A program made the translations under genes and the position numbers. A model generated the notes under the pieces. That model ran no database searches and was not told where the DNA came from. It was given only the letters and a program-made list of their open reading frames with translations. Shown one piece after another: positions 20,560 to 31,436 of a stretch of 64,000 bases of DNA. This DNA comes from Trichostrongylus colubriformis (Eukaryota > Nematoda > Chromadorea > Rhabditida > Trichostrongylidae), in contig OZ022260.1 of the NCBI GenBank assembly GCA_963978905.1, positions 9,785,725 to 9,849,724 on the forward strand. The letters run 5' to 3'. Numbering within the stretch: position 1 is the stretch's first letter; every line of letters starts with the position of its first letter.

Positions 20560-21270
20560 ATGTATCCAAAATTCAAGAAATTCTATGAAAGAATATTGTG
20601 TAGGTGAACGCCCTGCAACTCGAAACATAGAAGTCGAGTACGTGATGCATACCCAAGGGCTTATAGAGCAGAAGAAAAAAATTTTTGGCTTCATGGCCAA
20701 AATTCTAAATCATCGATTTCCGTGAGAATTACTATGGCCGACTAGCATATTCATGTCTCCATCAATAATTTCAAACCATTCAATTAGGTATGATGTAAAG
20801 CACAAAAAATAGTTTTGCTGCGGGGAAAAAGGACGGATAGCAACATTGAAAGTCAGTGAGTGCGTAACTAATTTCATATGAACGCAGAATTGAAATGTAC
20901 TGAGAAGATGGAATTGTCATGTTCGATTAAGCACGCAGAAGAAGAACGACGACAGCAACAAGACGATCAATTCATTTTTGGTGTCAATTTTCGTCGATAA
21001 TGTGTAGAATTTCAAGCAAGCAAAGCGAATGTTGGCATCGTTGATGTTGTCTGTATCGCTGATTAGCCTCATAGAAATGTAGCATTGTATGTTTTCTCAG
21101 TTCGCATCGTTTCATTTCAAAAGCATGGTTATTCATCGCATGCAGATGGTAAACTACAAATATCAAAAAGTGACTACTAGAGGACATACTCTACAAAAAT
21201 CTAAAAAATGATCACCAGAGCTCGTGATAACTACATCCCTTAGCGAGGAGCCAATTCACAATGGATGCAG
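20560..21270. other. Intergenic, no gene seen
   Basis: No coding pattern, splice sites or repeat ends are recognised. Confidence 0.35.
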
Positions 21271-21271
21271 T

Positions 21272-21451
21272 AAGGCCGCATTCATACTCAGCGCTGGCAG
21301 AGCGTGGCTGCATGTGTTCGCATACAATGAGGCAAAGTGGCACGATGGAAGGTGCAGAGGCGACGCAGGGAACGAGGCAGGGTTGGGTAGGCGGAGACGC
21401 AGAGATATGAAGCCACGCCCTGTCGCCGGCAGCGCAAAGTATGAAGGCAGC
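21272..21451. mobile_element. MITE of the 'tatgaacgcggcc' family, intact copy
   Basis: Starts ggccgcattcatactcagcg and ends gcgcaaagtatgaaggcagcc, the inverted counterpart, with a GC-rich core containing ggcggagacgcagagat. About 180 bp and non-coding. Confidence 0.65.
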
Positions 21452-21553
21452 CTAAAACCAGCACTTGTCGCGGGTGATGATGAAAATTCGCGTGGCGCGG
21501 TGTCCCATTCTGTCTCTAAACATACACCCCTGACTCGCCAAGGAGTGTGCTTA

Positions 21554-21740
21554 GGCCACGTTCATACTTTGCGGCGTCGGCGGCAGGGCGTGGCTGCGTG
21601 TCTCTGCGTCTTCGCCGGTGCCATCCTGTCTCGTTGCCTGCGTCGTCTCTGCGATTCCTTGCCACTCTGCAGACAAGGTCTTGGGCTGGGGCAGAATCTA
21701 CCCTGCCTCTCATCTGTCTGCGCTCACCTGCTGAGTGGGT
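21554..21740. repeat. Second, right-degraded copy of the same MITE family
   Basis: Starts ggccacgttcatactttgcg with the same interior (gtgtctctgcgtct), 100 bp downstream of the first copy. The right end has lost similarity. Confidence 0.55.
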
Positions 21741-21759
21741 GCAGAACTGAGAGTTCAAG

Positions 21760-23925
21760 CTTTTCCGCAGCCTATAATGAAAAACCATCGTAAGAAGGGG
21801 AGGCCGTATATGATGATCACCCATCCAACGACTTCCACGCTTTCCCATTTTGATAAATGAATAGTACATACACTACAATGAATAATACGAATATTTAATC
21901 AAACCCCTACTTGACGATAAATTTTGGAGTTTAATAGAGGAAAGGGTCTCATGTCAGAGGCGATGACCGGTGGATTTTCAATGAGCTGGAGGGGATGTAT
22001 GAGAGTAGGGAAATTTCCTTTGAGAATCACTGACGTCAATTAATGAAAAAAGATCAGCGAAGGGTGATAAGGATTCTTGCTTCAACTTGAAGAATTTTAT
22101 ATTTCTAACTCCGTTCCTTAATCGATAAACGATCAATAATCGGGTTAGGATAGTGGTGAACAACAGCGTCTCAGCAAGCATAACTGTCAGTCTTGATGGA
22201 GTATAAAAATACAAACTCTCTCGAATTTCACGCAACGTGCACTAGGTCTAAGGGAATGTCCGAGAAATTCTCTATTCTTGGCTGCGAATTTGTCTAAAAT
22301 CTCATGTTTCCGACGAAATGAATCGTTCCCACAGAGATTCCACTCCCTTCCTAACGTTGTCTAATCTAGACGAAAAAAGCAAACCAAAAATCACGGGATA
22401 CCGTTGATATTCGATACTAATGGCGCGCCAAAGGCTAATCTTCGGCTGCTCGAGCCGCCTAAATCCGGTGTGACCAGCAGAAATTAAATTCCTATTTCTC
22501 TTTTTATATTCTATTTGGAGCTGCCACAGGAGCGTTATAACGTGATTATTCAATAAAATCAACACATATTCAGCATGAGTACTCAGACCTTGTAAACAGT
22601 GAAAAAGAGCGAGAAATAATAGCAGTGTGGTCGTCGATACTCAACCGGACAAAAATGAAGCCTTGTCATGATGACAGCATAATTCGGTGAATGAACACAG
22701 AAATAAATTCTAGAAAAGTTGCGTAAGCGTAATTGAGTAACAAAGCTACGCCACACAGTATAAACATGGGTTGAAAGGATGCGAGTGTTTCATAGAGCAA
22801 GAAAAGTATAAAAGTAGAAAAAATGTACAGTAATAAGACTAGCGAGTTAGCGACAGCAAGCGACAATAGACGACATCAACTGGCACCCCGAGAAGATCAA
22901 GTACCAGTCACAAACGAGTACTAAGCCGGAAAGGCTCAATTCCAGCTCAGCCCGCACAAGTCACTCGTAGTACGCGACAAAGTTGAAAGGTGGGAAAGCG
23001 AAGACAAGCGGCAAAAGACGACAGAGAGCGAGGTTAGCCGATAGTAAGCAACACAAAAATCATCACCTATGAGCAGACTGATTGGAAACTTTAGTAATGG
23101 ACATCAAGGATAGGTGACTGGAAGCTGTACCACAGGTTACCTTATAGAAATTACTTCTATATATTTTACATGATTTCAAAATTTTCAAAATTCCTAACTT
23201 CACTTCATCACTTCATTTTTTTGCTCTTTACTCTTTTACTTACTTCTTTTTTACCCTTTACTTGCCCACTTAATTTTACTTCCTTGCAGGAAATCGATGG
23301 ATTATTTGTACCACCTCTCAATAATCTTGAAAAAAAAAACGATTTCCGTTAAAGACAGTTTGAACAATGAGGCACTCATCTCTTGTATAAGTCACCAGCT
23401 GATGAGTGCCTCCGGGACGACCGCTTTTTACAGAATGAACCTTGAAATATCGGTAATTTCATTACATGATTCTGGTCATGTAACAAAAATATCCGTCGAA
23501 ACCTAATCAAGCTTAACAGAAATTCTAAAAAGTAACTTCAACTAGTAAGAATGAGTACTGCTCACAGGCACATTCTTCTCCACTAAATCAAAATCCAATT
23601 TCTGAAATTTGAGCTCATCCCGAACGCATCAGGAGCTATTCTCAAGCTACTGGAGCCGATTTTCGGGAGGATAATGCCCCCACCCTCCTTCCGCTCGCAG
23701 ATGAAGTAAACATTCATCATTGCAGCCTAATTGACTCCGATGAATCCTAACAGGGTATTATAACACATCATGTGATTGAAAACATTCCAACAAGCTCATT
23801 CGATGAATAAAAGCAATCTCACGAGAAAATGCTCCAAAATAGACGGCTTTGATACTTCAATTTACGAAAAATTGCTCCTAAAGAAATGGACATATTGATA
23901 GCAGTACTGTTCAGCAGCCCTTTAA
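21760..23925. other. 2.2 kb with no gene seen
   Basis: AT-rich with scattered short frames. A short plus frame after TTCCTTGCAG at 23290 (EIDGLFVPPLNNLEKK) ends at a stop within 25 codons and is not supported further. Confidence 0.35.
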
Positions 23926-23938
23926 AGAAGTTAACAAG

Positions 23939-24161
23939 GGTGCTATCGCAATGAGGAAGGGGGGGGGGGGCATTTCATGAATGTTGCTCATCTAAGCGTC
24001 TTGGAGGGATCCTTGTGGGGTGAATCTGAACATCCAGGCGTATACTTTTGCCTAAGCCTTGATGGCGCAAGGAAGGGGTTCCTTTCTCCCCCTAGGCTTG
24101 GGTAAAAAATAATGTCCATAGTGGTATGCCTACCACCCCTCCTCCCCATTGCGATAGCACC
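23939..24161. mobile_element. hAT-type MITE with perfect 8-bp target duplication
   Basis: Inverted ends GGTGCTATCGCAATG and CATTGCGATAGCACC delimit 223 bp. Both sides carry TTAACAAG (23931-23938 and 24162-24169). The left end includes a run of about 12 G. Non-coding. Confidence 0.88.
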
Positions 24162-24595
24162 TTAACAAGTCCTAATAACTAAGAATATGACTGATCACTT
24201 GAGGATTAATTGATGGAGTCTAAATTTGATAAGCACATATATTTCACTTTTAGCTGTCTCACTAGCCGTTAATGAAGGTGAATACAAAATTCAGGGGAAG
24301 TGAAAGAAATACAAACCAGACATGTAGAAATTGTATTAGGTTGGTTTATAATCAATACGAATTTCCTGTGCTGCATTTTTGTGGATACTGACGTCTTGAC
24401 GACTACCAAGCGGGGAGCAGTCTCTGATTACGTCGGCGAAAACGCTTCCGAATAATCATTAAAACACATTTTTGCTAAATTTTATCATCATGTTTCGGTG
24501 GAAATCGCAGAAAAAAGCCGCATTAATTACGCACCCACTCAACGCCAGAGGAATGAAAGGCAAATTAAGCGAAGGACAGAAATACATTTGTGTGG

Positions 24596-24689
24596 ACAGA
24601 CAGACAGACAGACACACAGACACACAGACAAACAAACAAACAAACAGACAGACAGACGAACGGACAGACAGACAGACAGACAGACAGGC

Positions 24690-24749
<60 letters not shown>

Positions 24750-24811
24750 GGACAGACAGAGAGACATACAAACAGACACACAGACAGACAGACGGAGAGA
24801 CAGACAGACAA
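24596..24811. repeat. (ACAG)n microsatellite
   Basis: About 215 bp of imperfect ACAG/GACA tetranucleotide repeats with short CACAGACA and AAACAAAC interruptions. All frames through it are open and give artefactual repetitive ORFs. Confidence 0.95.
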
Positions 24812-25382
24812 AAAAAACTGAACCAAAAAAGAAGCATTCAAGCTGAGAGCCAGTCAGAAAGTGAATGCAACAGGCGATTGACTCGAAGGCTGCAATATAA
24901 AGAATGACATAAGTGGGAGATGTACAGACATTTACGGAGACATGTAGGCAGATAGAAAAAGTGGGCAGGTGCAAAACATTCCATTTCCCGTCTGAAATTT
25001 GCAAACAACTGCTCAATAATCATTTCTGTCATATTTACATTCCCAGAAAAATCATCATTTTGGGCAAAATCTATTAGCTCATATGTAGGCACTGCATGTT
25101 CACTGCCATTTACTCTGTGGCTATTGTCAATATTACTGCCATGAATTACTGTATCTCCAAAGCTTTCTCAAAAGATGTGCTTCGTCATTTCCACTATGAC
25201 AATACGGAAGGATACAGAATAAGACACATTGTACAAGCGAGATCAAATTTTCGAGAAAAAGTAGATCAAAATTTTGTGTCATTTCAGACTATGAGGTTGT
25301 TCACGAAAGTATGGATTCGTTGTAACCCATTTACAACTCAATATGAATGCCAATACCAGGGGCGTGGTATAATCGGATGAGT

Positions 25383-26168
25383 AGCCTTATGTCGGATTTT
25401 CGCGTGGCGGATTTCTCAGCGTGTGATTGCGTACATCGCTTACACTCCCTTTAGAGTTTTACGCCCGAATTGATTATTTCTTGATTAGAACTGCTATCAT
25501 ATAATGTTTCTGCTTATTCCTTTTACTATTTATGTCTCTATTAGGTTGAAGGGAAAGTTCTTTCGTTTTTCAAAAGCGTGCTTTTTTCCTCCAAACTGCT
25601 TTCCAGCAATTTCTTCTGTACATATACATGTAGTACAAGTTCACACGCATCTATAGGTATTATTGTCTTTCATTTCCCGGATAACCTCTTCGGCAAAATA
25701 AACATATCAAAGGTCAATGTCATCTTCACTATCGAAAGTTTTTCTTTGAATGGCGTTAGATAGGGAAAGGAAAAGATGATAGACGATGGAGCAAGATCAG
25801 GACTATAAGGTGGATGAGGCAGCACTTCCCAATCAAGCTCGAGAATTTTTTGGCGAGTCACATTTTCAATATGTGGGAAGACTCGCCAAAAAATTTCGAA
25901 CTATGTATATGTGCAGAAGAAACTGCTGGAAAGCAGTTTGAAGGAAAAAAAGCACGCTTTTAAAAAACGAGAACTTTCCCTACAACCTAATATTTTGTCT
26001 TGCTAGGCTACAAAATTACTATTTACAGATAATAATGAGATAAACAGCTATTTCTTTGAAGGACCTTCATGGTACTTTTGCGTTCTGACTGTAATTGCAA
26101 CCTACTGCGTTAAGTGTGCTGGTGGCGCTGCGAGTGCGACGCCGCATAGCGAAATTACGACGTAAGGC
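25383..26168. mobile_element. TIR element opened by a mariner insertion
   Basis: The left end gtagccttatgtcggatttt and the right end aaattacgacgtaaggctac are inverted counterparts. The same left end recurs at 45613-45730. The middle is occupied by the 444-bp element at 25544-25987. Confidence 0.6.
25544..25987 (-). mobile_element. Deleted foldback mariner, TA duplication, nested
   Basis: Ends GGTTGAAGGGAAAGTTC and inverse bordered by TA (25542-25543, 25988-25989). Inverted arms include a mariner C-terminal fragment (HPPYSPDLAPSS..., minus strand) closely resembling 17589-18256. Too short for a transposase. Confidence 0.78.
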
Positions 26169-26179
26169 TACACACTCGG

Positions 26180-26960
26180 TTTGGGCCATTGTGATATGTA
26201 GCACTACTCAGAACGCGCCCCCTCGTAGAAGGAGATTGCATGGGATCCGCCGCACGATCATGAGGCCTCATTGAAGGAAGTAGGAGATAAGCCCGACTGT
26301 GGCATACATACGAAAGCTGCGACTATCAGTGGTACCACAGAGGAGAAAGAATTGGATGCAACAGCCAAAAACCCGAAAAATAGAACCCTTTTCAAATTAT
26401 CTTTCATTCTTTCGCCTCCTCTGTATCACTAACCGTTGAAAGTGGATGCAACGACGAACGGCTATACCAGCCAGCCGCGAAGTTGCCCCTTCGAAGCAAT
26501 GATTCCTCAAAAGCACAGCTCAAGTTTCGTCCCAAATTATCTCTTCGTCAGTGGCCTCACTTACAGAGCACATCGCTCCTAATTCTGCTTTCTTTAATTC
26601 CTCCCCTTCCGTTTCTCTTAGAAATTCCACTGAGCCAACTCGGCGCCAATTAGCCATGGACGATTGTTACTAAGTTGCTGACAATCAAAATATCCAAAAA
26701 TATCCATTCAAACAAGAACCAGATAGAAAATGTTCTATGACAATATGGGCACTGATGATTCAAATAAGGATCTCCCTGAGCTGCAGTAAAAAAAATGAGC
26801 TTGAGTAACGACCACTCCCAGTCGCTGCTGACCCGGTTGGTCACTAGGATCCAGCCGGTTGCGGTGGGTGGCTCATTTTATGATTACGTGATAGTCTAGA
26901 TGTACTTGAATTCCAGTAGATTGCTGGAGTGTTTGGCCAGGTAGTTATAAATTGCTTCGA
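26180..26960. other. Intergenic, dispersed repeat fragment
   Basis: 26400-26560 resembles the 195-425 and 28680-28870 repeat. No gene is supported. Confidence 0.35.
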
Positions 26961-26968
26961 TCATTTAA

Positions 26969-27004
26969 GGTTCTGAAGAAGGCGCTCTCACCGAAACATC
27001 ACCC
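26969..27004 (+). ncRNA. Hammerhead-like motif (weak)
   Basis: CTGAAGA followed by a short GG/CC hairpin and then GAAAC, in the order of a hammerhead core (CUGANGA - stem II - GAAA). Stem I is poor (GGTT against ACCC with one mismatch), an extra A sits at the base of stem II and position 16.2 does not pair. It resembles the motif in the Penelope-like element at 57144-57181 and may be a remnant of such an element; it could equally be chance. Confidence 0.3.
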
Positions 27005-27299
27005 AATAAAGTGTTTCATAAACCTCGCAAAGAGCTGAATAGCAAAGAAAATTCAAAAAATCACATTGTCATTCCGGTTCAATCGCAATCCGTAAGTTGG
27101 AATAAGAAGAACGATAAAGGCTATAATCCGCTGGATGGCCACATCACACATCCTTATGATCCATCTTGCTGTTCTCACGATTCCAATTCTGAAGATTTCT
27201 GTCTGTCATCACCAAGATTGTGGTGAATGAGATCCATAAACTAGACATATTCAACGGAGAGCTTTACTACAAAATACTCTTTGATGCTTCAGACGGGTA

Positions 27300-27690
27300 A
27301 CGAATTTGCCTAGAGTGCTCCGAAATCCATCAGAATCATACATTAGCTGCAGCGACTGCATAGCGCATCGAGAAGTAATTCATTTTTCTCGCTTGCCGCA
27401 AATGGATCATGGCGTTATGGGGTGGCCACATTCGTCACAACTTCTTTACTTAATGAATTCAATTCAAAAAACTGGAAATCACTCCGATTTGCCGAGAATA
27501 GGCCACGGTCGATGAGGCAAAAATGAGAAGACAAGCAGTGCAGCTTTTGAATTGGCCAAAGGTCGACGAACTGGAAATCCAGATAGTTTGATTACCTCGA
27601 GCAGTATTCAGCACCGCGTCTTGAAAATAAAAAAATTGCTTGGGAATTATGCTTCTACACTCCTTTAAGAACCACTGTGGAGTATAAGCC
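27300..27690 (+). pseudogene. Possible Tc1-like transposase relic
   Basis: A frame at about 27450-27515 reads IQKTGNHSDLPRIGHGR, like the basic G-R-P-R-type linker of Tc1 transposases between the two helix-turn-helix domains, followed in a shifted frame by SIQHRVLKIKKLLGN. No ends or catalytic motifs were found. Weak. Confidence 0.3.
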
Positions 27691-27708
27691 CAGTAGTCGT
27701 ACGTTTAA

Positions 27709-28114
27709 AGGAATCGTCCGAAATCCTGTTGCCCATATATTTATGTTGTATTAGCCTTATGTGGCCGCATGCAAAGTTTCACGTGAAAAATGTGAAGTTG
27801 GCTAATATACAGCGCCACAAAGTCTCGGCCGAGTGGGCGGGGCCTCTAAACAAGTGCCCCCCCCCCACGCCGTGGAAGGCGCATGGCAGGAACAGAAAGT
27901 TACGTTAACAATCCCATTCTCTGTTCCCAGCCGCGGCGAACGGCAGGACGGGGCTTCTACTCGGTGACCCCACCCTTTCGGCCGAGAATTCGCGGAGCTG
28001 CATCTTGACCGAACTCCCACTTTTTCGCGTGAAATTTTGCATGCGGCCATTATTAGGCAAGTACAACATAATTATATGAGTAACAAAAAACTCATTTTTC
28101 CGTGGACGATTCCT
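27709..28114. mobile_element. TTAA-flanked foldback MITE
   Basis: Second complete copy of the 1379-1803 family: AGGAATCGTCC inverted ends, TTAA at 27705-27708 and 28115-28118, and a palindromic interior with aaagtctcggccgagtgggc inverted on the right. Confidence 0.8.
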
Positions 28115-28321
28115 TTAATTTGTAGTTATCTGAATAATTTGAACGAATCCCGCCCGGGACGATAAGTCCCACCCGTACCAACCACAGCAGACACTAAAAT
28201 TGGAACAACTTCATCCCGCTGAATTACCTTACAATCTTGCCTATCGTATGTGCTATCTCAATTACATCAAAAAATAATTATTAAGATAGATTATAAAAAA
28301 TTATTATTGGTATTCAGAATT

Positions 28322-28405
28322 CAGAAATGGAACTAGAATGCGCGGTGAATCCCACAGAAGGGGTTGGTCCACGCCAAAAACTTTATTTACTTTGACTTTA
28401 CTTTT
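28322..28405 (+). mobile_element. SINE 3' fragment
   Basis: Matches the 3' end of the 8252-8553 SINE (ggaactagaatgcgcggtga...cccacagaagggg, gccaaaaactttat). A 5'-truncated copy. Confidence 0.65.
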
Positions 28406-28669
28406 TTCCGAAAAGAAGCGTTACATAGAGCTTTCAGTTGTCCGTCCGAGTTTTCCTGGATCTTTTACGATTCCTCAACTACGAGGCATATAACACTCGA
28501 AGAAGGGGAACATTACAACAGCATAAAGCGCGTCCACCGTGTAATAACTCAAATTATTCCAGCTGACAAGTCACTATTTTTCATATTTCATTTTTCTTGT
28601 TCTCGTGTGGTATGCCATTTATCATCACGGAACAACTGCCCAACTCAACACAGCCCACGCTGAAATGTC

Positions 28670-28900
28670 ATGCCGGGGTAAATGAACGTTTTTCTTCGAA
28701 GGCTGCCCCCACGACGATCTCGTACAGACCTAGGAAGGGTGATTTTGGCCAAGTGGGGAGTCCGAGAAATAGGACCCCTTCAGTGGTTTCCGTTCGTCCT
28801 CGCTGCATCACTAGCCGCTGAGGGGCAAAAGCAGACGGCGAGGGGCTATGCCCGCCATCCGCAAACATCGCCCAGCCATTACGGCAACTCGGTCAGTGCT
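28670..28900. repeat. Dispersed repeat, copy 1
   Basis: Contains gcagacggcgaggggctatg, nearly repeated at 34797-34820, with further similarity on both sides. Weaker copies at 195-425 and 26400-26560. Class unknown. Confidence 0.5.
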
Positions 28901-29036
28901 GAGGTTGCAGTGAAGGTCTTTCTATGTACAGAAGATATCGTTATAAGTTCTGTCTTTCATCCACTACCCCCTTCCGGTGCATTTGAAATCAACGTAGCTC
29001 CACCTCTTCAAGGGACAGGATAGGGGTGTCTTTGAC

Positions 29037-29257
29037 GGGTGTATGTCATTAGGACAGAAACGTCGCGTGGCCGTGTTCGTCACGCGACGGGATGGTGCGG
29101 GCCGTGTTAGTTGAGTCCTGAAGCGATTACACCGAGGATGAGGCGTAGAGCACCTTCATCGCTTCAGAACCCATCCAATACGGCGCCCATAGCTCGCACC
29201 ATCCCGTCGCGTGCCGAACACGGCCACGCGACGTTTCTGTCCTAACGACATACACCC
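29037..29257. mobile_element. MITE with 9-bp target duplication (MULE-like)
   Basis: Inverted ends GGGTGTATGTCATTAGGACA and TGTCCTAACGACATACACCC. Both sides carry GTCTTTGAC (29028-29036 and 29258-29266), a 9-bp duplication typical of Mutator-like transposition. Relatives: 19150-19330, 44264-44488 and a decayed one at 41225-41440. Confidence 0.82.
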
Positions 29258-29436
29258 GTCTTTGACTGACAGAAACCTCACAGGATGGGGATTCCGGGGA
29301 AATCTTTACTACAACTTTATCCTAACAAGCTAATTCTAACTCCTATACATTGTTCTATATAATTCAAAACATAGGACATAGTATAAGGACAAAGTATAGT
29401 GTTTATCAAACCTTTGAGTGATGCACTTCCCATTAC

Positions 29437-29589
29437 CTTTCCGTTCATCCACTCAGAGACGCATTGTGTGCGATTTGGTCCATACAATGCGGCTTTGAAA
29501 CCAGTTCGTCTCCACAGCTTCTCAGACAAATTTGTTACCATTTCGCCGTTCCCGACAGAACGGAAGGCTGCGTTGGCGTGGTCACGCAT
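29437..29589 (-). CDS. Candidate first exon, unknown protein
   Basis: From an ATG at 29589 a frame of 51 codons with strong coding codon bias runs to a donor AAG|GTAATG (phase 0). It reads ...NAAFRSVGNGEMVTNLSEKL...FKAALYGPNRTQCVSEWMNG.... No family is recognised. The frame is open upstream of the ATG to about 29610, where a MITE begins, so the true 5' end may be elsewhere. No second exon was found to the left within the window. Confidence 0.42.
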
Positions 29590-29619
29590 CGATCGTAAGC
29601 TCGATCCCCAGATAGTGGG

Positions 29620-29875
29620 AGCTAGCCGCGTTCATAGCCATAGTTACTATTGGTGCATCGGCGCATAGGCGCACTGGCGCGTAGGCGCTCCTCGCTGAAA
29701 CTGCGCGTGCCGCGACGTACGGCGTGGCATTGTGATCAATACGTATCTTGTGCTCATTCGCCGATGCGCCGAAAACGTCGAGAGGGCGTAGCCAGCTATT
29801 CAATGAGTATATCTAACCACATTAGCCGATACGCCGATGCGCTAATAAAATTGGTTATGAACGCGGCCTAACCCC
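29620..29875. mobile_element. Palindromic MITE with 'gccgcgttcata' ends
   Basis: Left end tagccgcgttcatagccata and right end ggttatgaacgcggccta are inverted. The interior is GC-rich (gcatcggcgcataggcgcac) and non-coding. Its ends resemble those of the 21272-21451 family. Confidence 0.65.
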
Positions 29876-29879
29876 GACC

Positions 29880-30515
29880 AGCTCAATTCATACAGTCCAT
29901 TTCGGAGCGCTTGATAAGGCGTGGTCTACGGAATTGGATAAGAGTGTATCAAACTCTCTCACTCCGCCACACACTCTGCCCTGTCTACTGCTGCAAAATG
30001 GACTATACGTTCTCAAAAATCGATGGACAAATTGACACCGGGTTGACTGCTTTCTAACCTTTTTCTTTTGTTTTGCTCAAGAAATATATTCAGTATTACG
30101 CCTGAGCGTCAGACGATTTTTATTCATTTGATATGTTTGAAAATTCTCAAAATCAATTCAACGTAGTGAAAAGTTTCAGAACTCTTCAAAAAATTTCAAC
30201 AAACAAAACTGCAAAATGAAAAGAAACATTTCTACTCTGGGTTGAAATTTTCATATAAGAATAAGTGAAGGTTATAGAAGGTAGAGGAAACCCAATATAA
30301 TCTCATAGTGACTCGATCTTTGTTTTACATCTGAAAACGTTTCAAAGAGCGTTTCACATCGGGGTGTTTGAGACTAAATTCAATAACATCTCGCCTCCCA
30401 AGCAAGTAAATCACTTGAAGCTAAGCCAGAAGGAAGTTGCACTGCCAGAAATCAGCTAGGCACTACACAACTGATGGAATGAAGATGAGTACTAGTTTTC
30501 GAGAAAATTAAAAGC
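29880..30515. other. Intergenic, likely promoter side of the 30.5-kb gene
   Basis: AT-rich with no coding pattern; no specific promoter element can be named. Confidence 0.35.
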
Positions 30516-30520
30516 ATAAG

Positions 30521-31182
30521 ATGGGAAAAAAGGTAACTGGTCATTCCTAAATTTATAAATACAATTATATAGCGGTGGCCATCAAAAAGAAAATTTATGA
30601 AAAATAAAAAACACTTCAGTTCGAGGACTGTGCGGCCATAATGGCGGTGACAAGTAGCCGATAACAATTCTCAAAAGCAAAAATGCCATTACTGCCGTGA
30701 GACAGGGGGAACAGAGCAAGACGAGGGGTGTCTACGCTTGGCAGCACTTTAAATCCAATTTCTTCGAGGTCAATCCATCATACCCACCACAAAATGAATT
30801 ACGTTTGGCTCTAAAAAAACACTGTGCAAGACAAGGGAAACAAAGAAATGCAATGAAGGAAGAATACTGGAAGGTGGAGTAAATTAGAATGAAAGCAAGA
30901 AAGAAATCAAATTAAAATTTTCGATGCAAAATGGCAATAATTGGCAGCGGCTACAACGACATTCACCACACTGATTTGCATTCTATGCCGCACACAAACG
31001 TCAACCTAATTGTGATGCCATGGAGGGTTCCGCGACTAATTAATGGGTCCACCGAGAATTCCACCAATTCTGAAAACTTCCCAAATCTCTCACAAGGCAA
31101 GCCGTCTTCATTAATCATCCCACTTGGATTCCCGAAGGAACCACAAACCAATCCAATGAAATACGTCAACAATACAGCTTAA
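30521..31182 (+). CDS. Three-exon gene, unknown 139-codon protein
   Basis: Exon 1 30521-30532 (ATG, four codons, AAG|GTAACT, phase 0). Exon 2 30706-30878 (after GTGAGACAG, ends GTGGA|GTAAAT, phase 2). Exon 3 30948-31182 (after AATTGGCAG, stop TAA). Phases agree throughout, introns are 173 and 69 bp, and codon bias is strong in exons 2 and 3. The N-terminal part (RGVYAWQHFKSNFFEVNPSY, then LRLALKKH and EEYWK) is basic, aromatic and helical, loosely like an HMG-box-type fold, but this is only an impression. The C-terminal part is polar, Asn/Pro-rich (GSTENSTNSENFPNLSQGKP). No family is recognised and no poly(A) signal was seen. Confidence 0.65.
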
Positions 31183-31239
31183 AGATCACGGCCACTGTAG
31201 GAGTTGTCAGGGCTCACCAGTACAAAGAGAAGAAAAAAC

Positions 31240-31425
31240 GGAATGAAAGGATCAAAAGCACGAGGATAACAGACCCTTCGCATGGTTCACTCCAAAAGGG
31301 GCGGGCTTTGTTCGCGAAGGGGGCGAGGACTGTGAAGAAGTAGGGGCTCTTGGAAAAAAGGCTCTTATAAAACCCGGGACTGCCCATTTCTTCGTAATCT
31401 CGCAACATGTGGTTTTCCTAACTTG
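31240..31425. repeat. Dispersed repeat R3, minus orientation
   Basis: Homologous to 41880-42150 and (inverted) 43785-44095: all share a block reading cttcatgagagccgtcttcc-like, then a gcccgcccctttt-like block. Function unknown. Confidence 0.6.
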
Positions 31426-31436
31426 TAGCTTCCACT

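Noticed and set aside
21224..21869. ORFs of 117-189 codons on both strands
   Set aside because: They run through two palindromic GC-rich MITEs; being open on both strands is expected there.
24459..25016. Long ORFs on both strands across 24.5-24.9 kb
   Set aside because: They are translations of the (ACAG)n microsatellite (repeating T-D-R-Q or V-C-L-S), open in all frames for trivial reasons.
28364..28663. 99-codon plus ORF
   Set aside because: It starts in the SINE tail and changes coding pattern midway; no splice support.
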